Source: Pseudomonas sp. SJZ079 (lineage in GTDB: Bacteria; Pseudomonadota; Gammaproteobacteria; Pseudomonadales; Pseudomonadaceae). Taken from it: a DNA stretch of 64,000 nucleotides. The position numbers and the translations under genes were made by a program. Under the pieces are notes generated by a model. It was not told where the DNA came from. It saw nothing but the letters and a program-made list of their open reading frames with translations, and searched no databases. The stretch covers positions 124,001 to 188,000 of the forward strand of contig NZ_VIUH01000002.1 in the NCBI RefSeq assembly GCF_007993865.1, given 5' to 3'. Shown here piece after piece: positions 40,025-51,600 of this stretch (position 1 is its first letter; each line of letters begins with the position of its first letter).

Positions 40025-42691
40025 ATGAAAAGCCATCCCGATGCCACGAGCCGTTCAACGGCCGAGGTTGTGACGCAGTTGCCAGTGCCCTCGCGGCTCG
40101 GCATGTTGCGTTTCGAACGGTTGAACGAAGCCAGCTGGAGCCTGTTGTTTCTCGACCCCGCCTGCGAACAGCAGCTCGGCCTACCCGCCAGCGAGCTGTG
40201 CGCCCTGCTCGACGCCCCCTATGCCAGCCTGATGGAACCCAAGGCACGTCATCACCTGCATGACAGCATCCAACTGCAACTGGCGCAGCGTCCGCACTAT
40301 CTGGTGCATTACACCCTGTATACGCCGCACGGCCCGCTCCGTCTGATGGAGCTGGGTGAGCCGTTCAAGCAACGCGGTCGCCATCTGTTACGCGGCTACC
40401 TGTTGCGCGCCGACGAAAACCCCGGGCATGACGCTGCGCCGCACCCTCAGGACGAGCACCAGCTTTACCCGCTCGGCGTGCAAGAGTACGCACTCCAGCA
40501 GGCCCGGGTGAGCGTCCAGCAGCGTCTGATCGTGCGTCTGGCGCAGCATCACTGCGTCACCCGCGAGCCACTGCGCGAAGTCGCCGAGCTGATCACCCGA
40601 GCCGCCTGCGAAGCCTACCAGGTGGCGCGCGCCAGCATCTGGCACCTGGCCGAGCACAGACTCGAGCCCGTCGTCCTGTACCGCAACGACACTGGCAGCC
40701 ATGAACTGCCCGCCGCCATCGACGTCCGCCATTACCCCGACTACCTCAGCGCCCTGCAAGGCGGACGGACAGTGGACGCGCATGACGCGCAACACGACCC
40801 ACGCACCCGGGAGCTGTGCGAGGGCTATCTGCGCCCCCTCGGCATCGGCGCCATGCTCGATGCCAGCATCCGCGTCGGCGGTGAGGTGATCGGCGTGCTG
40901 TGCCTGGAGCACATAGGCGCACCGCGCACCTGGCAGGCCGACGAGATCGCCTTCGCCGGCGAGCTGGCCGACCAGTACGCCCAGGTGTTCAGCAACCAGC
41001 AACGGCGCAGTGCGACCAGCGCGCTGCACCTGTTCCAACGCGCCGTCGAGCAGAGTGCCAGCGCCTTTATCCTGCTCGACCGCGACGGTCTGGTGGAGTA
41101 CGTCAACCCGAGTTTTACCGCCATCACCCTGTACAGCGCCGCCGAGGTGCAGGGTCGCCGACTGCCCGAGCTGCCGGCCCTGGAAAACCTCAGCGCCTTG
41201 CTCTTCGACACGCGCTCCAGTCTCGCCGAACACAGCAGCTGGCAAGGCGAATTCAAGAGCCGGCGCAAGAACCTCGACCCCTACTGGGGTCAGCTGTCGA
41301 TCTCCAAGGTGCATGCCGATGACGGCGCCCTGACCCACTACATCGGCATCTACGAAGACATCACCGAAACCAAGCACGCGCAGCAACGCATCGAGCGCCT
41401 GGCCTACAGCGACAGCCTGACCGGCCTGGGCAACCGCTACGCGTTTATCCGCGCCCTGGAGAGCAGCTTTGCCGCCGCCGACGACAAGCCGATCAGCCTG
41501 CTGCTGGTGGATATCGACAATTTCAAGCGAATCAATGACAGCCTCGGCCATCAGACCGGCGACAAACTGTTGGTCAGCCTGGCGCGGCGCCTGCGCAACA
41601 GCCTCAGCCCGAACGCCATCCTCGCGCGGTTCGCCAGCAACGAATTCGCCATCCTGCTGAATGCCACCGACCTCAACGCCGCCCAGCTACTGGCCAGTCA
41701 GGTGCTGCATACCCTGGACAAGCCGTTGTTCGTCGACAACCAGCTGATCAGCATCACCGGTTCGATCGGCCTGACCTGCGCACCGCTGCACGGGCAAGAC
41801 CCGCAAACCCTGATGAAGCACGCCGGGCTGGCACTGCACAAGGCCAAGGCCAGGGGCAAGCATCAGTTGCAGGTGTTCTGCGAGGAGCTGAATGCCGAGG
41901 CGAACTACAAACTGTTCGTCGAGAACAACCTGCGCCGCGCCCTGACGCAGAACGAGCTGGAAGTGTTCTATCAACCCAAGCTGTGCCTGAAGAGCGGCCA
42001 GTTGCTCGGCATGGAGGCGCTGCTGCGCTGGCACCACCCGGAAAAGGGCATGATCCGCCCGGATCAATTCATCGGCGTGGCGGAAGAAACCGGCTTGATC
42101 ATTCCCATCGGCAAATGGGTGGTGCGCCAGGCCTGTCGCATGAGCAAACAACTGACGGCAGTCGGCCTCGGCACCTTGCAGGTGGCGATTAATCTCTCGC
42201 CCAAGCAGTTCTCCGACCCTGATCTGGTCGGCTCGATCGCCGCCATTCTGCATGAGGAGCAACTCGCGCCCACGCTGCTCGAACTGGAGCTCACCGAGAG
42301 CCTGCTGCTGGAGGCCACCGACGACACCCGCCACCAGCTCAGTCGCCTGAAGAGCCTGGGCCTGACCCTGGCGATGGACGACTTCGGCACCGGCTACTCA
42401 TCGCTGAGCTACCTGAAGAAGTTTCCCATCGACGTGATCAAAATCGATCGCAGCTTTATCAAGGACATCCCGGAGAATCAGGACGACCGGGAGATCACCT
42501 CGGCGGTCATCGCCATGGCCCACAATCTGAAGCTCAAGGTGGTCGCCGAAGGTATCGAAACCGCCGCCCAACTGGCGTTCCTGCGGCGCCAGCACTGTGA
42601 TATCGGCCAGGGTTACCTGTTCGATCGGCCGATTGCCGGGCGTGATCTGATCACTAGCCTGAAGCGCTACCCCTGCCGCCCGCAGTCCTGA
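40025..42691 (+). CDS. dipA: c-di-GMP phosphodiesterase DipA (GAF-PAS-GGDEF-EAL)
   Basis: The 888-residue signalling protein has, in order, a poorly conserved N-terminal PAS-like region, a GAF domain (about 190-330), a PAS domain (about 345-460), a GGDEF domain (about 475-630) and an EAL domain (about 645-880). The GGDEF site is ASNEF (about residue 536), so cyclase activity is unlikely. The EAL site is intact (EALLRW at 664, ELTES, DDFGTGYSSL, KIDRSFIKDI, EGIET), so it should degrade c-di-GMP. This matches P. aeruginosa DipA/Pch (PA5017), which promotes biofilm dispersal. ATG 40025 gives the MKSHPDA start. Confidence 0.92.
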   Translation: MKSHPDATSRSTAEVVTQLPVPSRLGMLRFERLNEASWSLLFLDPACEQQLGLPASELCALLDAPYASLMEPKARHHLHDSIQLQLAQRPHYLVHYTLYTPHGPLRLMELGEPFKQRGRHLLRGYLLRADENPGHDAAPHPQDEHQLYPLGVQEYALQQARVSVQQRLIVRLAQHHCVTREPLREVAELITRAACEAYQVARASIWHLAEHRLEPVVLYRNDTGSHELPAAIDVRHYPDYLSALQGGRTVDAHDAQHDPRTRELCEGYLRPLGIGAMLDASIRVGGEVIGVLCLEHIGAPRTWQADEIAFAGELADQYAQVFSNQQRRSATSALHLFQRAVEQSASAFILLDRDGLVEYVNPSFTAITLYSAAEVQGRRLPELPALENLSALLFDTRSSLAEHSSWQGEFKSRRKNLDPYWGQLSISKVHADDGALTHYIGIYEDITETKHAQQRIERLAYSDSLTGLGNRYAFIRALESSFAAADDKPISLLLVDIDNFKRINDSLGHQTGDKLLVSLARRLRNSLSPNAILARFASNEFAILLNATDLNAAQLLASQVLHTLDKPLFVDNQLISITGSIGLTCAPLHGQDPQTLMKHAGLALHKAKARGKHQLQVFCEELNAEANYKLFVENNLRRALTQNELEVFYQPKLCLKSGQLLGMEALLRWHHPEKGMIRPDQFIGVAEETGLIIPIGKWVVRQACRMSKQLTAVGLGTLQVAINLSPKQFSDPDLVGSIAAILHEEQLAPTLLELELTESLLLEATDDTRHQLSRLKSLGLTLAMDDFGTGYSSLSYLKKFPIDVIKIDRSFIKDIPENQDDREITSAVIAMAHNLKLKVVAEGIETAAQLAFLRRQHCDIGQGYLFDRPIAGRDLITSLKRYPCRPQS

Positions 42692-42811
42692 CCGCCGTGT
42701 AACGCCGCAGCCCGACTGCGGTCTATTCTGGAGTCTGGTCGAGTTAACCCTGTTTGACTGCGAAGAAAGCCGGACAGGCCCGAACACCCGCTCATGTTGA
42801 GGAAATCACTC

Positions 42812-43459
42812 ATGGTTCTGCGTTCACAGATTCTTGCCCACAAACTCGAACTGCCCAGCGCCGAGCAAGCCCTGCCCGGTCGCGACACACCGCTGTCGGT
42901 GCCCGCCGCCCATTACGTCAACGGCAACCCCTTGCAGCCGCCCTTCCCGGCCGGGCTGCACCAGGCGGTATTCGGCCTCGGCTGTTTCTGGGGTGCCGAA
43001 CGGCGCTTCTGGCAACAGCCGGGCGTCTGGACCACGGCGGTCGGCTATGCCGGCGGTCACACGCCGAACCCGACCTACGAGGAAACCTGCTCGGGCCTGA
43101 CCGGCCACACCGAGGCGGTGCTGGTGGTGTTTGACCCACGGCAGACCAGCTACGCGGCCCTGTTGAAAGTCTTCTGGGAAGCGCACAACCCGACCCAGGG
43201 CATGCGTCAGGGTAACGACAAGGGCAGCCAATACCGTTCGGCGATCTACTGCTACGGCGCCGAGCAGCTGGCTGCGGCCCTGGCCAGCCAAGTGCAGTTC
43301 CAGGCCGAGCTGGACAAGGCCGGGCTCGGCCAGATCACCACCGAAATCGCCGAAGCGCCGCCCTTCTACTACGCCGAGAGCTATCACCAGCAATACCTGG
43401 CGAAAAACCCCGGCGGCTACTGTGGCCTGGGCGGCACCGGGGTGTGTTTACCTGCATAG
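42812..43459 (+). CDS. msrA: Peptide methionine sulfoxide reductase MsrA
   Basis: MsrA reduces methionine-S-sulfoxide in proteins and free methionine. The 215-residue protein has the catalytic Cys58 in [14 protein letters not shown], the substrate-site motif [11 protein letters not shown], and the resolving cysteines near the C-terminus ([12 protein letters not shown]). ATG 42812 has GAGGA upstream at good spacing; ATG 42794 would add six residues and lacks support. It lies 120 bp after dipA on the same strand. Confidence 0.95.
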   Translation: MVLRSQILAHKLELPSAEQALPGRDTPLSVPAAHYVNGNPLQPPFPAGLHQAVFGLGCFWGAERRFWQQPGVWTTAVGYAGGHTPNPTYEETCSGLTGHTEAVLVVFDPRQTSYAALLKVFWEAHNPTQGMRQGNDKGSQYRSAIYCYGAEQLAAALASQVQFQAELDKAGLGQITTEIAEAPPFYYAESYHQQYLAKNPGGYCGLGGTGVCLPA

Positions 43460-43581
43460 GTTGAACTGAGGGACTGCGAAAAACTCTCGCGGCGAACGCT
43501 TGGAGTCAGCCTCGCGACGGCGCTCGGTATATTCACAACTTCTGAGTCCAGCGCTGTGGCCATCAGCACTGGACGCTGCTG

Positions 43582-44439
43582 TTATGGCTTGGCGCCTGCC
43601 GCTTGTTCCGCGATCAGCCAATCCATACGCCAGCCGGCCTGGCTTTGCCCGAGCAAGGTGGTCAGCCAGGGCAAAACCTGCTTGAGTTCGTCCTCCAGGC
43701 CCCAGGGTGGATTGCTGATCACCAGGCCGGAGCCGTTCAGGCGCTGTGCATCATCGGCGGGGTGCACATAGAGTTCGATGCGCAGCAGCTTGGGCGCATT
43801 GCTCTTTTCCAGGTCGCGATAGAAGCGCCTGAGCTGGCCCAGCTCCTTGATCGGGTACCAGATCGCCACCACCGCCTGACGCATCCGGCCAATGGCTTCG
43901 TTCAACGCCTGCACGCAGCGCTCCGGCTCATCGGCCTGTTCGAAGGGCGGATCGATCAGCAGCAGCACGCGCTTCTCGCGGGTCGGCAGCAAGGCCCGCG
44001 ACACGTGCCAGCCTTCACCCAGGTGTACGGCCACGCGGCGGTCACCGGCCATGTTTTCCTTGAGCAGACGACCGTCTTCCGGATGTTTCTCGTTGAGGTG
44101 CAGGCGATCCTGTTCGCGCGTCAGCATGCGTGCCAGCTCCGGCGAGCCGGGGTAATGCCGCAGCACGCCGTCTGGGTTCATGGCGCGAATGACTTCCAGG
44201 TAATCGACCAATTGATCCGGTACACCCTCGGCCGACCACAGCCGGGCGATGCCCTGCAGCCATTCGCCGGTGCGGCTGGCTTGGTCCCCAGCGAGATCGT
44301 AGAGACCTACGCCTGCGTGGCTGTCGAGGTAGGCGAAGGGCGCCTCCTTGCGTGACAGCAGGGCGATCAGGCGACTCAAGATAACGTGTTTCAACACGTC
44401 GGCATGGTTGCCGGCGTGGAAGGCGTGACGGTAGTTCAT
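43582..44439 (-). CDS. rlmJ: 23S rRNA (adenine2030-N6)-methyltransferase RlmJ
   Basis: RlmJ methylates A2030 of 23S rRNA using S-adenosylmethionine. The 285-residue protein opens MNYRHAFHAGNHADVLKH, the family signature, has YLDSHAGVGLYDL as SAM-binding motif near residue 37 and the catalytic DPPF at 163-166. Length matches E. coli RlmJ (about 280 residues). It is convergent with msrA; an imperfect dyad near 43545-43575 lies between them. Confidence 0.93.
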   Translation of the reverse strand: MNYRHAFHAGNHADVLKHVILSRLIALLSRKEAPFAYLDSHAGVGLYDLAGDQASRTGEWLQGIARLWSAEGVPDQLVDYLEVIRAMNPDGVLRHYPGSPELARMLTREQDRLHLNEKHPEDGRLLKENMAGDRRVAVHLGEGWHVSRALLPTREKRVLLLIDPPFEQADEPERCVQALNEAIGRMRQAVVAIWYPIKELGQLRRFYRDLEKSNAPKLLRIELYVHPADDAQRLNGSGLVISNPPWGLEDELKQVLPWLTTLLGQSQAGWRMDWLIAEQAAGAKP

Positions 44440-44644
44440 CGATAGATCCTCGCGAGGCCGCGGATTCTACCAGCCACGGAGGCAGCCTTCAGCATCCCCT
44501 GCGCCGTTCCAGACAACGCGCCTCAAAAGCAGCGTCAACGCCTATCAAACCCGGAAGTTTTGCGGCTTTATCACGCCTATGGATGGTACTAGGCGGCATT
44601 TATTCATCACCCTAGACTCAGTCCATTCAATTGGAGGAACGCCC

Positions 44645-46447
44645 ATGTCCGAGACTCTGCTCAGCTCCCGCAATCTGGCCTTCGAACTCTATGAAGTACT
44701 GGATGCCGAAGCCCTGACCCAGCGCGAACGTTTTGCCGACCACAGCCGCGAGACCTTCGATGCGGCCATCGGCACGGCGCGCAGCATTGCCGAGAAGCTA
44801 TTTGCGCCGCACAACCGCAAGAGCGACGAGCATGAGCCTGAGTATGTCGAGGGCGCCGCACAGCTGATCCCCGAGATCAAACCGGCGGTGGACGCCTTCC
44901 TCGAAGCCGGTTTCCTGAACGCCACCCGCGAATTCGAGATGGGCGGCATGCAGCTGCCCAACCTGCTGTCGCAGGCCTGTTTCGCCCATTTCCAGTCGGC
45001 CAACGCGTCGACCGCTTCCTACCCGTTCCTGACCATGGGCGCGGCCAACCTGATCGAGAGCTTCGGCAGCGAGGAACAGAAGCAGCGCTTCCTGCAGCCG
45101 ATGATCGACGGCCGCTTCTTCGGCACCATGGCCCTGACCGAGCCGCATGCCGGCTCATCCCTGTCGGACATCCGCACCCGCGCCGAACCGGCGGCCGATG
45201 GCAGCTACCGACTCAAGGGCAACAAGATCTTCATCTCCGGCGGCGACCACCCATTGAGCGAGAACATCGTGCATATGGTGCTGGCCAAGCTGCCGGACGC
45301 GCCGCCTGGGGTGAAAGGCATCAGCCTGTTTATCGTGCCCAAGTTCCTGGTCAACGACGACGGCTCGCTGGGGCCGCGTAACGACGTGATCCTGGCCGGC
45401 CTGTTTCACAAGATGGGGTTTCGCGGCACCACCTCCACCGCGCTGAACTTTGGCGATAACGGCGAATGCGTCGGCTACCTGGTGGGCCAACCGCACCACG
45501 GCCTGAGCTACATGTTCCAGATGATGAACGAGGCGCGCATCGGCGTCGGCATGGGTGCAGTCATGCTCGGTTACGCCGGCTACCTGTACTCGCTGGACTA
45601 CGCCCGCCAGCGCCCGCAGGGCCGCCTGCCGGACGGCAAGGACCCGACCAGCGCGCAGGTGGCGATCGTCGACCACGCCGACGTACGGCGCATGCTGTTG
45701 ACCCAGAAAGCTTACGTCGAAGGCGCCTTCGACCTGGGTCTGTATGCCGCACGGCTGTTCGACGACACCCAGACCCTGGCCACCGCAGAACAGCGGCGCG
45801 TCGCCTTGGAACTGCTGGATCTGCTCACCCCTATCGTCAAATCCTGGCCCTCGGAGTACTGCCTCAAGGCCAACGAGCTGGCGATCCAGATCCTCGGCGG
45901 CCACGGCTATACCCGCGAGTACCCTGTGGAGCAGTATTACCGCGACAACCGCCTCAACCCGATTCACGAAGGCACCCACGGCATCCAGTCGCTCGACCTG
46001 CTCGGGCGCAAGGTGTCGATGAACGGCGGCGCGGCGCTCAAGCAACTGGTCAAGCTGATCCAGGACTGTTGCCAGCGCGCCGGCGAGTACGAAGCGCTGA
46101 ATGCCCTGCGCCAGCCGCTGGAGCAACTGCTGGCGCGCGTGTCGGCGGTGACCCTGGCGTTGCTCGGCGATTTGATGAGCGGCAAGGTCAATCAGGGCCT
46201 GGCCAATTCGGCGCTGTACCTGAACGCCTTCGGTCACCTGGTGATCGGCTGGCGCTGGCTGGAACAGGCGATCAAGGCCGAGCAGGGTCTGGCGGCCGGC
46301 AATCCAGTCGACCGCGACTTCTATCAGGGCAAGCTGCAGGCCGCGCGTTACTTTCTCACCTGGGAAGTGCCGGGCTGCCATCACAACCTGGCCATCCTCG
46401 AAGCCCGCGACGATACCTGCCTGGGCATGCAGGACGCCTGGTTCTAA
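44645..46447 (+). CDS. Acyl-CoA dehydrogenase (PA5020-like)
   Basis: This 600-residue FAD-dependent acyl-CoA dehydrogenase has the three expected regions: an N-terminal helical domain, the FAD/substrate beta domain (TMALTEPHAGSSLSDIRT near residue 160), and a C-terminal helical domain with ILGGHGYTREYPVEQYYRD near 415. An additional C-terminal extension is typical of this long subfamily, whose members are annotated for acyl-CoA or 3-methylmercaptopropionyl-CoA oxidation. The substrate is unknown. ATG 44645 has GGAGGA upstream; a longer frame from 44579 is rejected. Confidence 0.92.
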   Translation: MSETLLSSRNLAFELYEVLDAEALTQRERFADHSRETFDAAIGTARSIAEKLFAPHNRKSDEHEPEYVEGAAQLIPEIKPAVDAFLEAGFLNATREFEMGGMQLPNLLSQACFAHFQSANASTASYPFLTMGAANLIESFGSEEQKQRFLQPMIDGRFFGTMALTEPHAGSSLSDIRTRAEPAADGSYRLKGNKIFISGGDHPLSENIVHMVLAKLPDAPPGVKGISLFIVPKFLVNDDGSLGPRNDVILAGLFHKMGFRGTTSTALNFGDNGECVGYLVGQPHHGLSYMFQMMNEARIGVGMGAVMLGYAGYLYSLDYARQRPQGRLPDGKDPTSAQVAIVDHADVRRMLLTQKAYVEGAFDLGLYAARLFDDTQTLATAEQRRVALELLDLLTPIVKSWPSEYCLKANELAIQILGGHGYTREYPVEQYYRDNRLNPIHEGTHGIQSLDLLGRKVSMNGGAALKQLVKLIQDCCQRAGEYEALNALRQPLEQLLARVSAVTLALLGDLMSGKVNQGLANSALYLNAFGHLVIGWRWLEQAIKAEQGLAAGNPVDRDFYQGKLQAARYFLTWEVPGCHHNLAILEARDDTCLGMQDAWF

Positions 46448-46470
46448 GCACCGCACACGCCCCTAGCGCC

Positions 46471-46493
46471 CGCTCACCTGAACCAGGTGAGCG
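46471..46493. other. Perfect 10-bp hairpin downstream of the acyl-CoA dehydrogenase gene
   Basis: CGCTCACCTG and CAGGTGAGCG are separated by AAC, 24 nt after the stop codon. No T run follows, so it is either an RNA-stabilising hairpin or part of factor-dependent termination. The remaining spacer to 46725 shows nothing else clear. Confidence 0.45.
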
Positions 46494-46725
46494 GCATGCC
46501 GCCCCCGGCAAGTCCACTCGCTGGATAACCCCGATTCGCCACAGCCCGTACGCCACGCTGAGCGGGGCGCTCGCCGACGTCACTCAAGCACAGCAAACCA
46601 CCGAGCAGACGGCCCCCATTGGCTGAGCGAGGTGTTTTTTTGACAGTGAGGCGAAGACGCGGGTTAGAATCCCTGGCACGCGCCATGCATGACGGCGCCC
46701 TCTCCCCTCGGCCCGGAGTACCCCC

Positions 46726-48471
46726 TTGGACGCCAGCACCATCAACAGCCTGTTCTTGATCGGTGCATTGCTGGTGGCCACGAGCATCCTGGTCAGCGCC
46801 TTCGGTTCGCGTTTCGGCATCCCGATCCTGGTGATCTTTCTGGCGGTCGGCATGCTCGCCGGGGTCGATGGCCCAGGCGGGATCATCTTCAACGACTATT
46901 CCTTGGCCTACCTGGTCGGCAACCTGGCGCTGGCCATCATCCTGCTCGACGGCGGCATGCGTACCCGCGTCTCCAGTTTCCGCGTGGCCCTCTGGCCGTC
47001 GCTGTCGCTGGCCACCGTCGGGGTATTGATCACCGCGGGGTTGACGGGCGTGGCGGCGGCCTGGCTGTTCGACCTGAAGCTGATGGAAGGCCTGCTGATC
47101 GGCGCCATCGTCGGCTCCACCGATGCCGCCGCGGTGTTCAGCCTGCTCGGCGGGCGCGGCCTCAACGAGCGGGTCAGCGCCACCCTGGAAATCGAATCCG
47201 GCAGCAACGACCCGATGGCGGTGTTCCTCACCGTGACCCTGATCGCCATGCTCGCCAGCGGGCAAGACGACTTCAGTTGGGGCCTGCTGGCACAGTTGGT
47301 ACAGCAGTTCGGCCTCGGCGCGGTGCTCGGCCTCTGCGGGGGTTGGCTGCTGCTCAATCTGGTCAACCGCATGAGCCTGGCCAACGGCCTCTATCCGCTG
47401 CTGGTGGTCAGTGGCGGCATGATCATCTTCGCCATCACCACGGCGGCGGGCGGTAGCGGCATTCTGGCGATCTACCTGTGCGGCCTGCTGCTCGGCAACC
47501 GGCCGATCCGTTCACGGCACGGCATCCTGCACATGCTCGACGGCCTCACCTGGCTGGCGCAGATCGGCATGTTCCTGGTCCTCGGCCTGCTGGTCACCCC
47601 GAACCAACTGCTGCCGATTGCCTTGCCGGCGCTGGGCCTGGCCCTGTGGATGATTCTGCTCGCCCGCCCGCTGTCGATTCTCCTCGGCCTGCTGCCGTTT
47701 CGCGGCTTTCACGACCGCGAGCGGGCGTTTATCGCCTGGGTCGGCTTGCGCGGCGCGGTGCCGATCATTCTCGCGGTGTTCCCGCTGATGGCCGGCCTGG
47801 AAAATGCCCAGCTGTTTTTCAACCTGGCCTTCTTCATCGTCCTGGTCTCGCTGCTGCTGCAAGGCACCAGCCTGCCCTGGGCGGCCAAGTTGCTGCGGGT
47901 CACCGTGCCGCCAGAGCCGGCGCCGTTCTCCCGCGCCGGCCTGGAAGTGCACCCGACCAGCCAGTGGGAGCTGTTCGTCTACCGCCTCGGCGCGGAGAAG
48001 TGGTGCATTGGCGCCGCCCTGCGCGAACTGAAGATGCCCGAAGGCACGCGTATCGCCGCGCTGTTTCGCCACCACGAGCTGCTCCACCCGTCCGGCAGCA
48101 CCACCCTGGAAGCCGGCGACCTGCTCTGCGTGATCGGCCATGAGCATGACCTGACCGCCCTCGGCAAACTGTTCAGCCAGGCCCCGCAGCGTGGCCAGGA
48201 CCTGCGGTTCTTCGGCGATTTCGTCCTGGAAGGCGACGCCGAACTAAGCGCCGTCGCCGCGCTCTACGGCCTCAAGCTCGACGGCATCAACGGCCAACAA
48301 TCGCTGGGGCGCTTCATTACCCACGAAATCGGTGGCGAACCGGTGATCGGCGACCAGGTCGACTGGCAGGGGCTGACCTGGACAGTCGCGGCGATGGAAG
48401 GGAACAAGATTCGCAAAGTCGGCGTCAAATTCCCCGAAGGCGCGCGCCCAGGGCCGGGCCTGTTTCTCTAA
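46726..48471 (+). CDS. nhaP2: K+/H+ antiporter NhaP2 (CvrA)
   Basis: This 581-residue CPA1 cation/proton antiporter has about twelve N-terminal membrane helices, with [13 protein letters not shown] near residue 125 and [13 protein letters not shown] near 157 (the ND pair of the ion site). A cytosolic C-terminal part has a TrkA-C-like domain (from about 400) and a CorC/HlyC-like end. This two-part tail is typical of NhaP2/CvrA. The start is TTG 46726 with GGAG upstream, giving [16 protein letters not shown] as in PA5021. It probably exports K+ under osmotic stress. Confidence 0.93.
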   Translation: MDASTINSLFLIGALLVATSILVSAFGSRFGIPILVIFLAVGMLAGVDGPGGIIFNDYSLAYLVGNLALAIILLDGGMRTRVSSFRVALWPSLSLATVGVLITAGLTGVAAAWLFDLKLMEGLLIGAIVGSTDAAAVFSLLGGRGLNERVSATLEIESGSNDPMAVFLTVTLIAMLASGQDDFSWGLLAQLVQQFGLGAVLGLCGGWLLLNLVNRMSLANGLYPLLVVSGGMIIFAITTAAGGSGILAIYLCGLLLGNRPIRSRHGILHMLDGLTWLAQIGMFLVLGLLVTPNQLLPIALPALGLALWMILLARPLSILLGLLPFRGFHDRERAFIAWVGLRGAVPIILAVFPLMAGLENAQLFFNLAFFIVLVSLLLQGTSLPWAAKLLRVTVPPEPAPFSRAGLEVHPTSQWELFVYRLGAEKWCIGAALRELKMPEGTRIAALFRHHELLHPSGSTTLEAGDLLCVIGHEHDLTALGKLFSQAPQRGQDLRFFGDFVLEGDAELSAVAALYGLKLDGINGQQSLGRFITHEIGGEPVIGDQVDWQGLTWTVAAMEGNKIRKVGVKFPEGARPGPGLFL

Positions 48472-48647
48472 CCCACTGCCGCGCACTGACTGCGCGCCTC
48501 GCGCTCAGCCGTGTGGCGGCTGCTGGGCGGGGCTGCGGCGGCTAATTTGCCGGGCATTTTTTCAGAACGGGCAGGGCATCAGCCGGTGCTCAGCATGCCT
48601 TTCCACAGCCTGTTAAACTCACTTTTTCCGAGTCCACGATCGCGACC

Positions 48648-51600
48648 ATGCCCTCTTTACGCAGCTATTTAACCGCACTTCTACTCGGGCTTTGCCTGGG
48701 CACGTCGCCGCTCCAAGCCGCCGAATCGCCCAACAGCGCGGACGTGCAGCGCAGCCTGGATAAGCTGGCCGAGCGCCAGTTGCCGGAAGCCGAACAGCTG
48801 GCGCTCAGACAGACCCTGGAAAAAACCCTGAGCCTGTTGACCGAGCAAGCCGACACTACAAAGCGCCTGAGCGACCTCAAGCAACAGCTCGAACAGGCGC
48901 CCAAGCTCATCGATGAGGCCCAGCGCGAACTCACCCGCCTGAAAGCCAGCGAGCCGCCCCAGGTCGCCCAACGGCATGCCAATACCCCGGTGCCCCAACT
49001 GGAAACGCTGCTCAATGAGCGCAGCAGCCAACTGAGCGACTGGCAGAAGCAAATCGGCGAGGCCAACAGCCTGATCATCACCGCGCAAACTCGCCCCGAG
49101 CGCGCCCAGGCGGAGATCAGCCGCAACCAGGCCCGCGCCCAGGACATCAGCAATGCGCTGAAAAACGGCAAGGAGTCCGGCAAGCCGCTCACCGCGGAGC
49201 GCCGCGACCTGCTGGTTGCCGAACTGGCCCAGCTCGACGCCCTCACCCAGCTGCGCCGCCAGGAACTGGCCGGCAACAGCCTGTTGCAAGACCTCGGCAG
49301 CAGTCAGCGCGACCTGCTCGAAGAACGCATCCGGCGCCTGGAGCAGGAGCTGATCGACCTGCAGTCGCTGATCAACGAGAAACGCCGTGCGCTGTCCGAG
49401 AAAACCGTCGCCGAGCAATCGCGCGAGGCGGAGAAAGCCGGTTCCGGCACGCTACTGGCTAAGGAAAGCGCGCTTAACCTGAAGCTATCCGACTACCTGC
49501 TGCGCGCCACCGACCGCCTCAATCAGCTGACCCAGCAGAACCTGCAGACCAAGCAAAAGCTGGATGCCCTCAACCAGAGCGACCAGGCCCTGGACGAACA
49601 GATCAGCGTGCTGGAGGGCAGCCTGTTGCTGGCGAAGATTCTCTACAAGCAGAAGCAGGCATTGCCCACGCTGGAACTCGACCGCAACCTGGCCAACGAC
49701 ATCGCCGACCTGCGCCTGTACCAGTTCGAACTGAACCAGCAGCGCGAAGCGATCGGCAACCCCTACGCCTACGTCGACCAGCTGCTCGCCAAGCAACCCG
49801 CGGAAAACCTCACCGACGAACTGCGCAGTTCCCTGCTCGAGCTGATAGGCACTCGCCGTGCGCTGCTCGATCGCCTCAATCGCGAACTCAATGCCCTGCT
49901 CAATGAGTCAATCACCCTGCAGCTGAATCAGAAACAGCTGCTCAGCACCGCCCGCGAGGTGCGCACCACGCTGGACGAGCAGATGTTCTGGATTCCCAGC
50001 AACAAGCCCCTGGGGCTCGACTGGTTCAGCACGGCGCCGCGCTTGCTCGAGAAGCAGGTGGCCGACCTGCCCTGGGGCTCCAACCTGCGCGAACTGGGCG
50101 CCGGCCTGATCGAACGGCCACTGCTGTTCCTGCCTCTGCTGCTGTTGATCGGCGTGCTGATGTGGAAGCGCAGCTACCTGTACCAGCGGCTCGGCGAGCT
50201 GCATCAGGACATCGGCCACTTCAAGCGCGACAGCCAGCTGCACACCCCCCTGGCGATCCTGCTCAACGTCCTCCTGGCGCTGCCCGGCACGCTGTTCCTC
50301 GCCCTCTGCGGCCTGGCCCTGCAGATCGACGCGCGCGGCCAGAACGCCAGCCTCGGCTCGGCCCTGTATGAAATGGCCCAGGCCTGGCTGGTGTTCTACA
50401 CCTTCTACCGGATCATCGCGCCGGGCGGCGTGGCCGAGTTGCATTTCCGCTGGCCGCGCGCCCAGGTGACCTTCCTGCACCGCCAGGTTCGCCGTCTCGG
50501 CCTGGTGGTAATGGCCCTGGTGGCCGTGGTCACAGTGGCCGAACACCAGCCCGCCAGCCTGGCCGAAGATGTCATCGGCATAGTCGTGGTGCTGACCTGC
50601 TACGGCCTGATGGCCTGGGTCCTGCACCGACTGCTGCTGAGCGGCCCAGGGCGCGAGCACAGCACCACGTTGCGCACCCTGATCGGTCTGCTGTTCAGCG
50701 TGCTGCCGCTGGCGCTGATCGTCGCCGTCAGCTTCGGCTACTACTACACCGCGCTGAAACTCAGCGATCGGCTGATCGACACCCTGTACCTGCTGATGCT
50801 CTGGCTGATCGTCGAAGCCGCCTTCGTCCGCGGCCTCAGCGTCGCCGCCCGGCGCCTGGCCTACCAACGCGCCACGGCCAAGCGCCTGGCGCAGGCCAAG
50901 GAGGGCGGCGAAGGCGCCGAGGTGGTGGTCGAGGAGCCAACCCTGGACATCGAGCAGGTCAACCAGCAATCGCTGCGGCTGATTCGTCTGGCCCTGCTCG
51001 GCGTGGTCATCGCCGGCTTGTACTGGGTCTGGGCCGACCTGATCTCGGTGTTCGCCTACCTCGATAACATCACCCTGTACGAGTACTCCAGCGGCAGCGG
51101 CGACGCCGCGAGCCTGATACCGATCAGCCTCAGCGACGTAATCGCCGCCTTGATCATCATCGGTATCACCGTGGCGCTCAGCCGCAACCTGCCCGGCCTG
51201 CTCGAAGTGCTGGTGCTGTCGCGCCTGAACCTGGCGCAAGGCAGTGCCTACGCAACCACCACCCTGCTGTCCTACGCCATCGTCGGGATCGGTTTCGTGG
51301 TCACGCTGTCGACCCTCGGGGTCAGCTGGGACAAGTTGCAATGGCTGGTGGCGGCGCTCTCGGTCGGTCTCGGCTTTGGTCTGCAGGAGATATTCGCCAA
51401 CTTCATCTCCGGCCTGATCATCCTGTTCGAGCGTCCAGTGCGCATCGGCGACGTGGTGACCATCGGCAACCTGTCCGGCACGGTCAGCCGGATTCGCATC
51501 CGCGCCACCACCATCACCGATTTCGACCGCAAGGAAATCATCGTCCCCAACAAGACCTTCGTCACCGACCAGCTGATCAACTGGTCGCTGAACGACACCG

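Noticed and set aside
43540..43580. Imperfect GTCCAGCGCT/AGCACTGGAC dyad between msrA and rlmJ
   Set aside because: One mismatch and no T run; could be a weak terminator but not strong enough to list.
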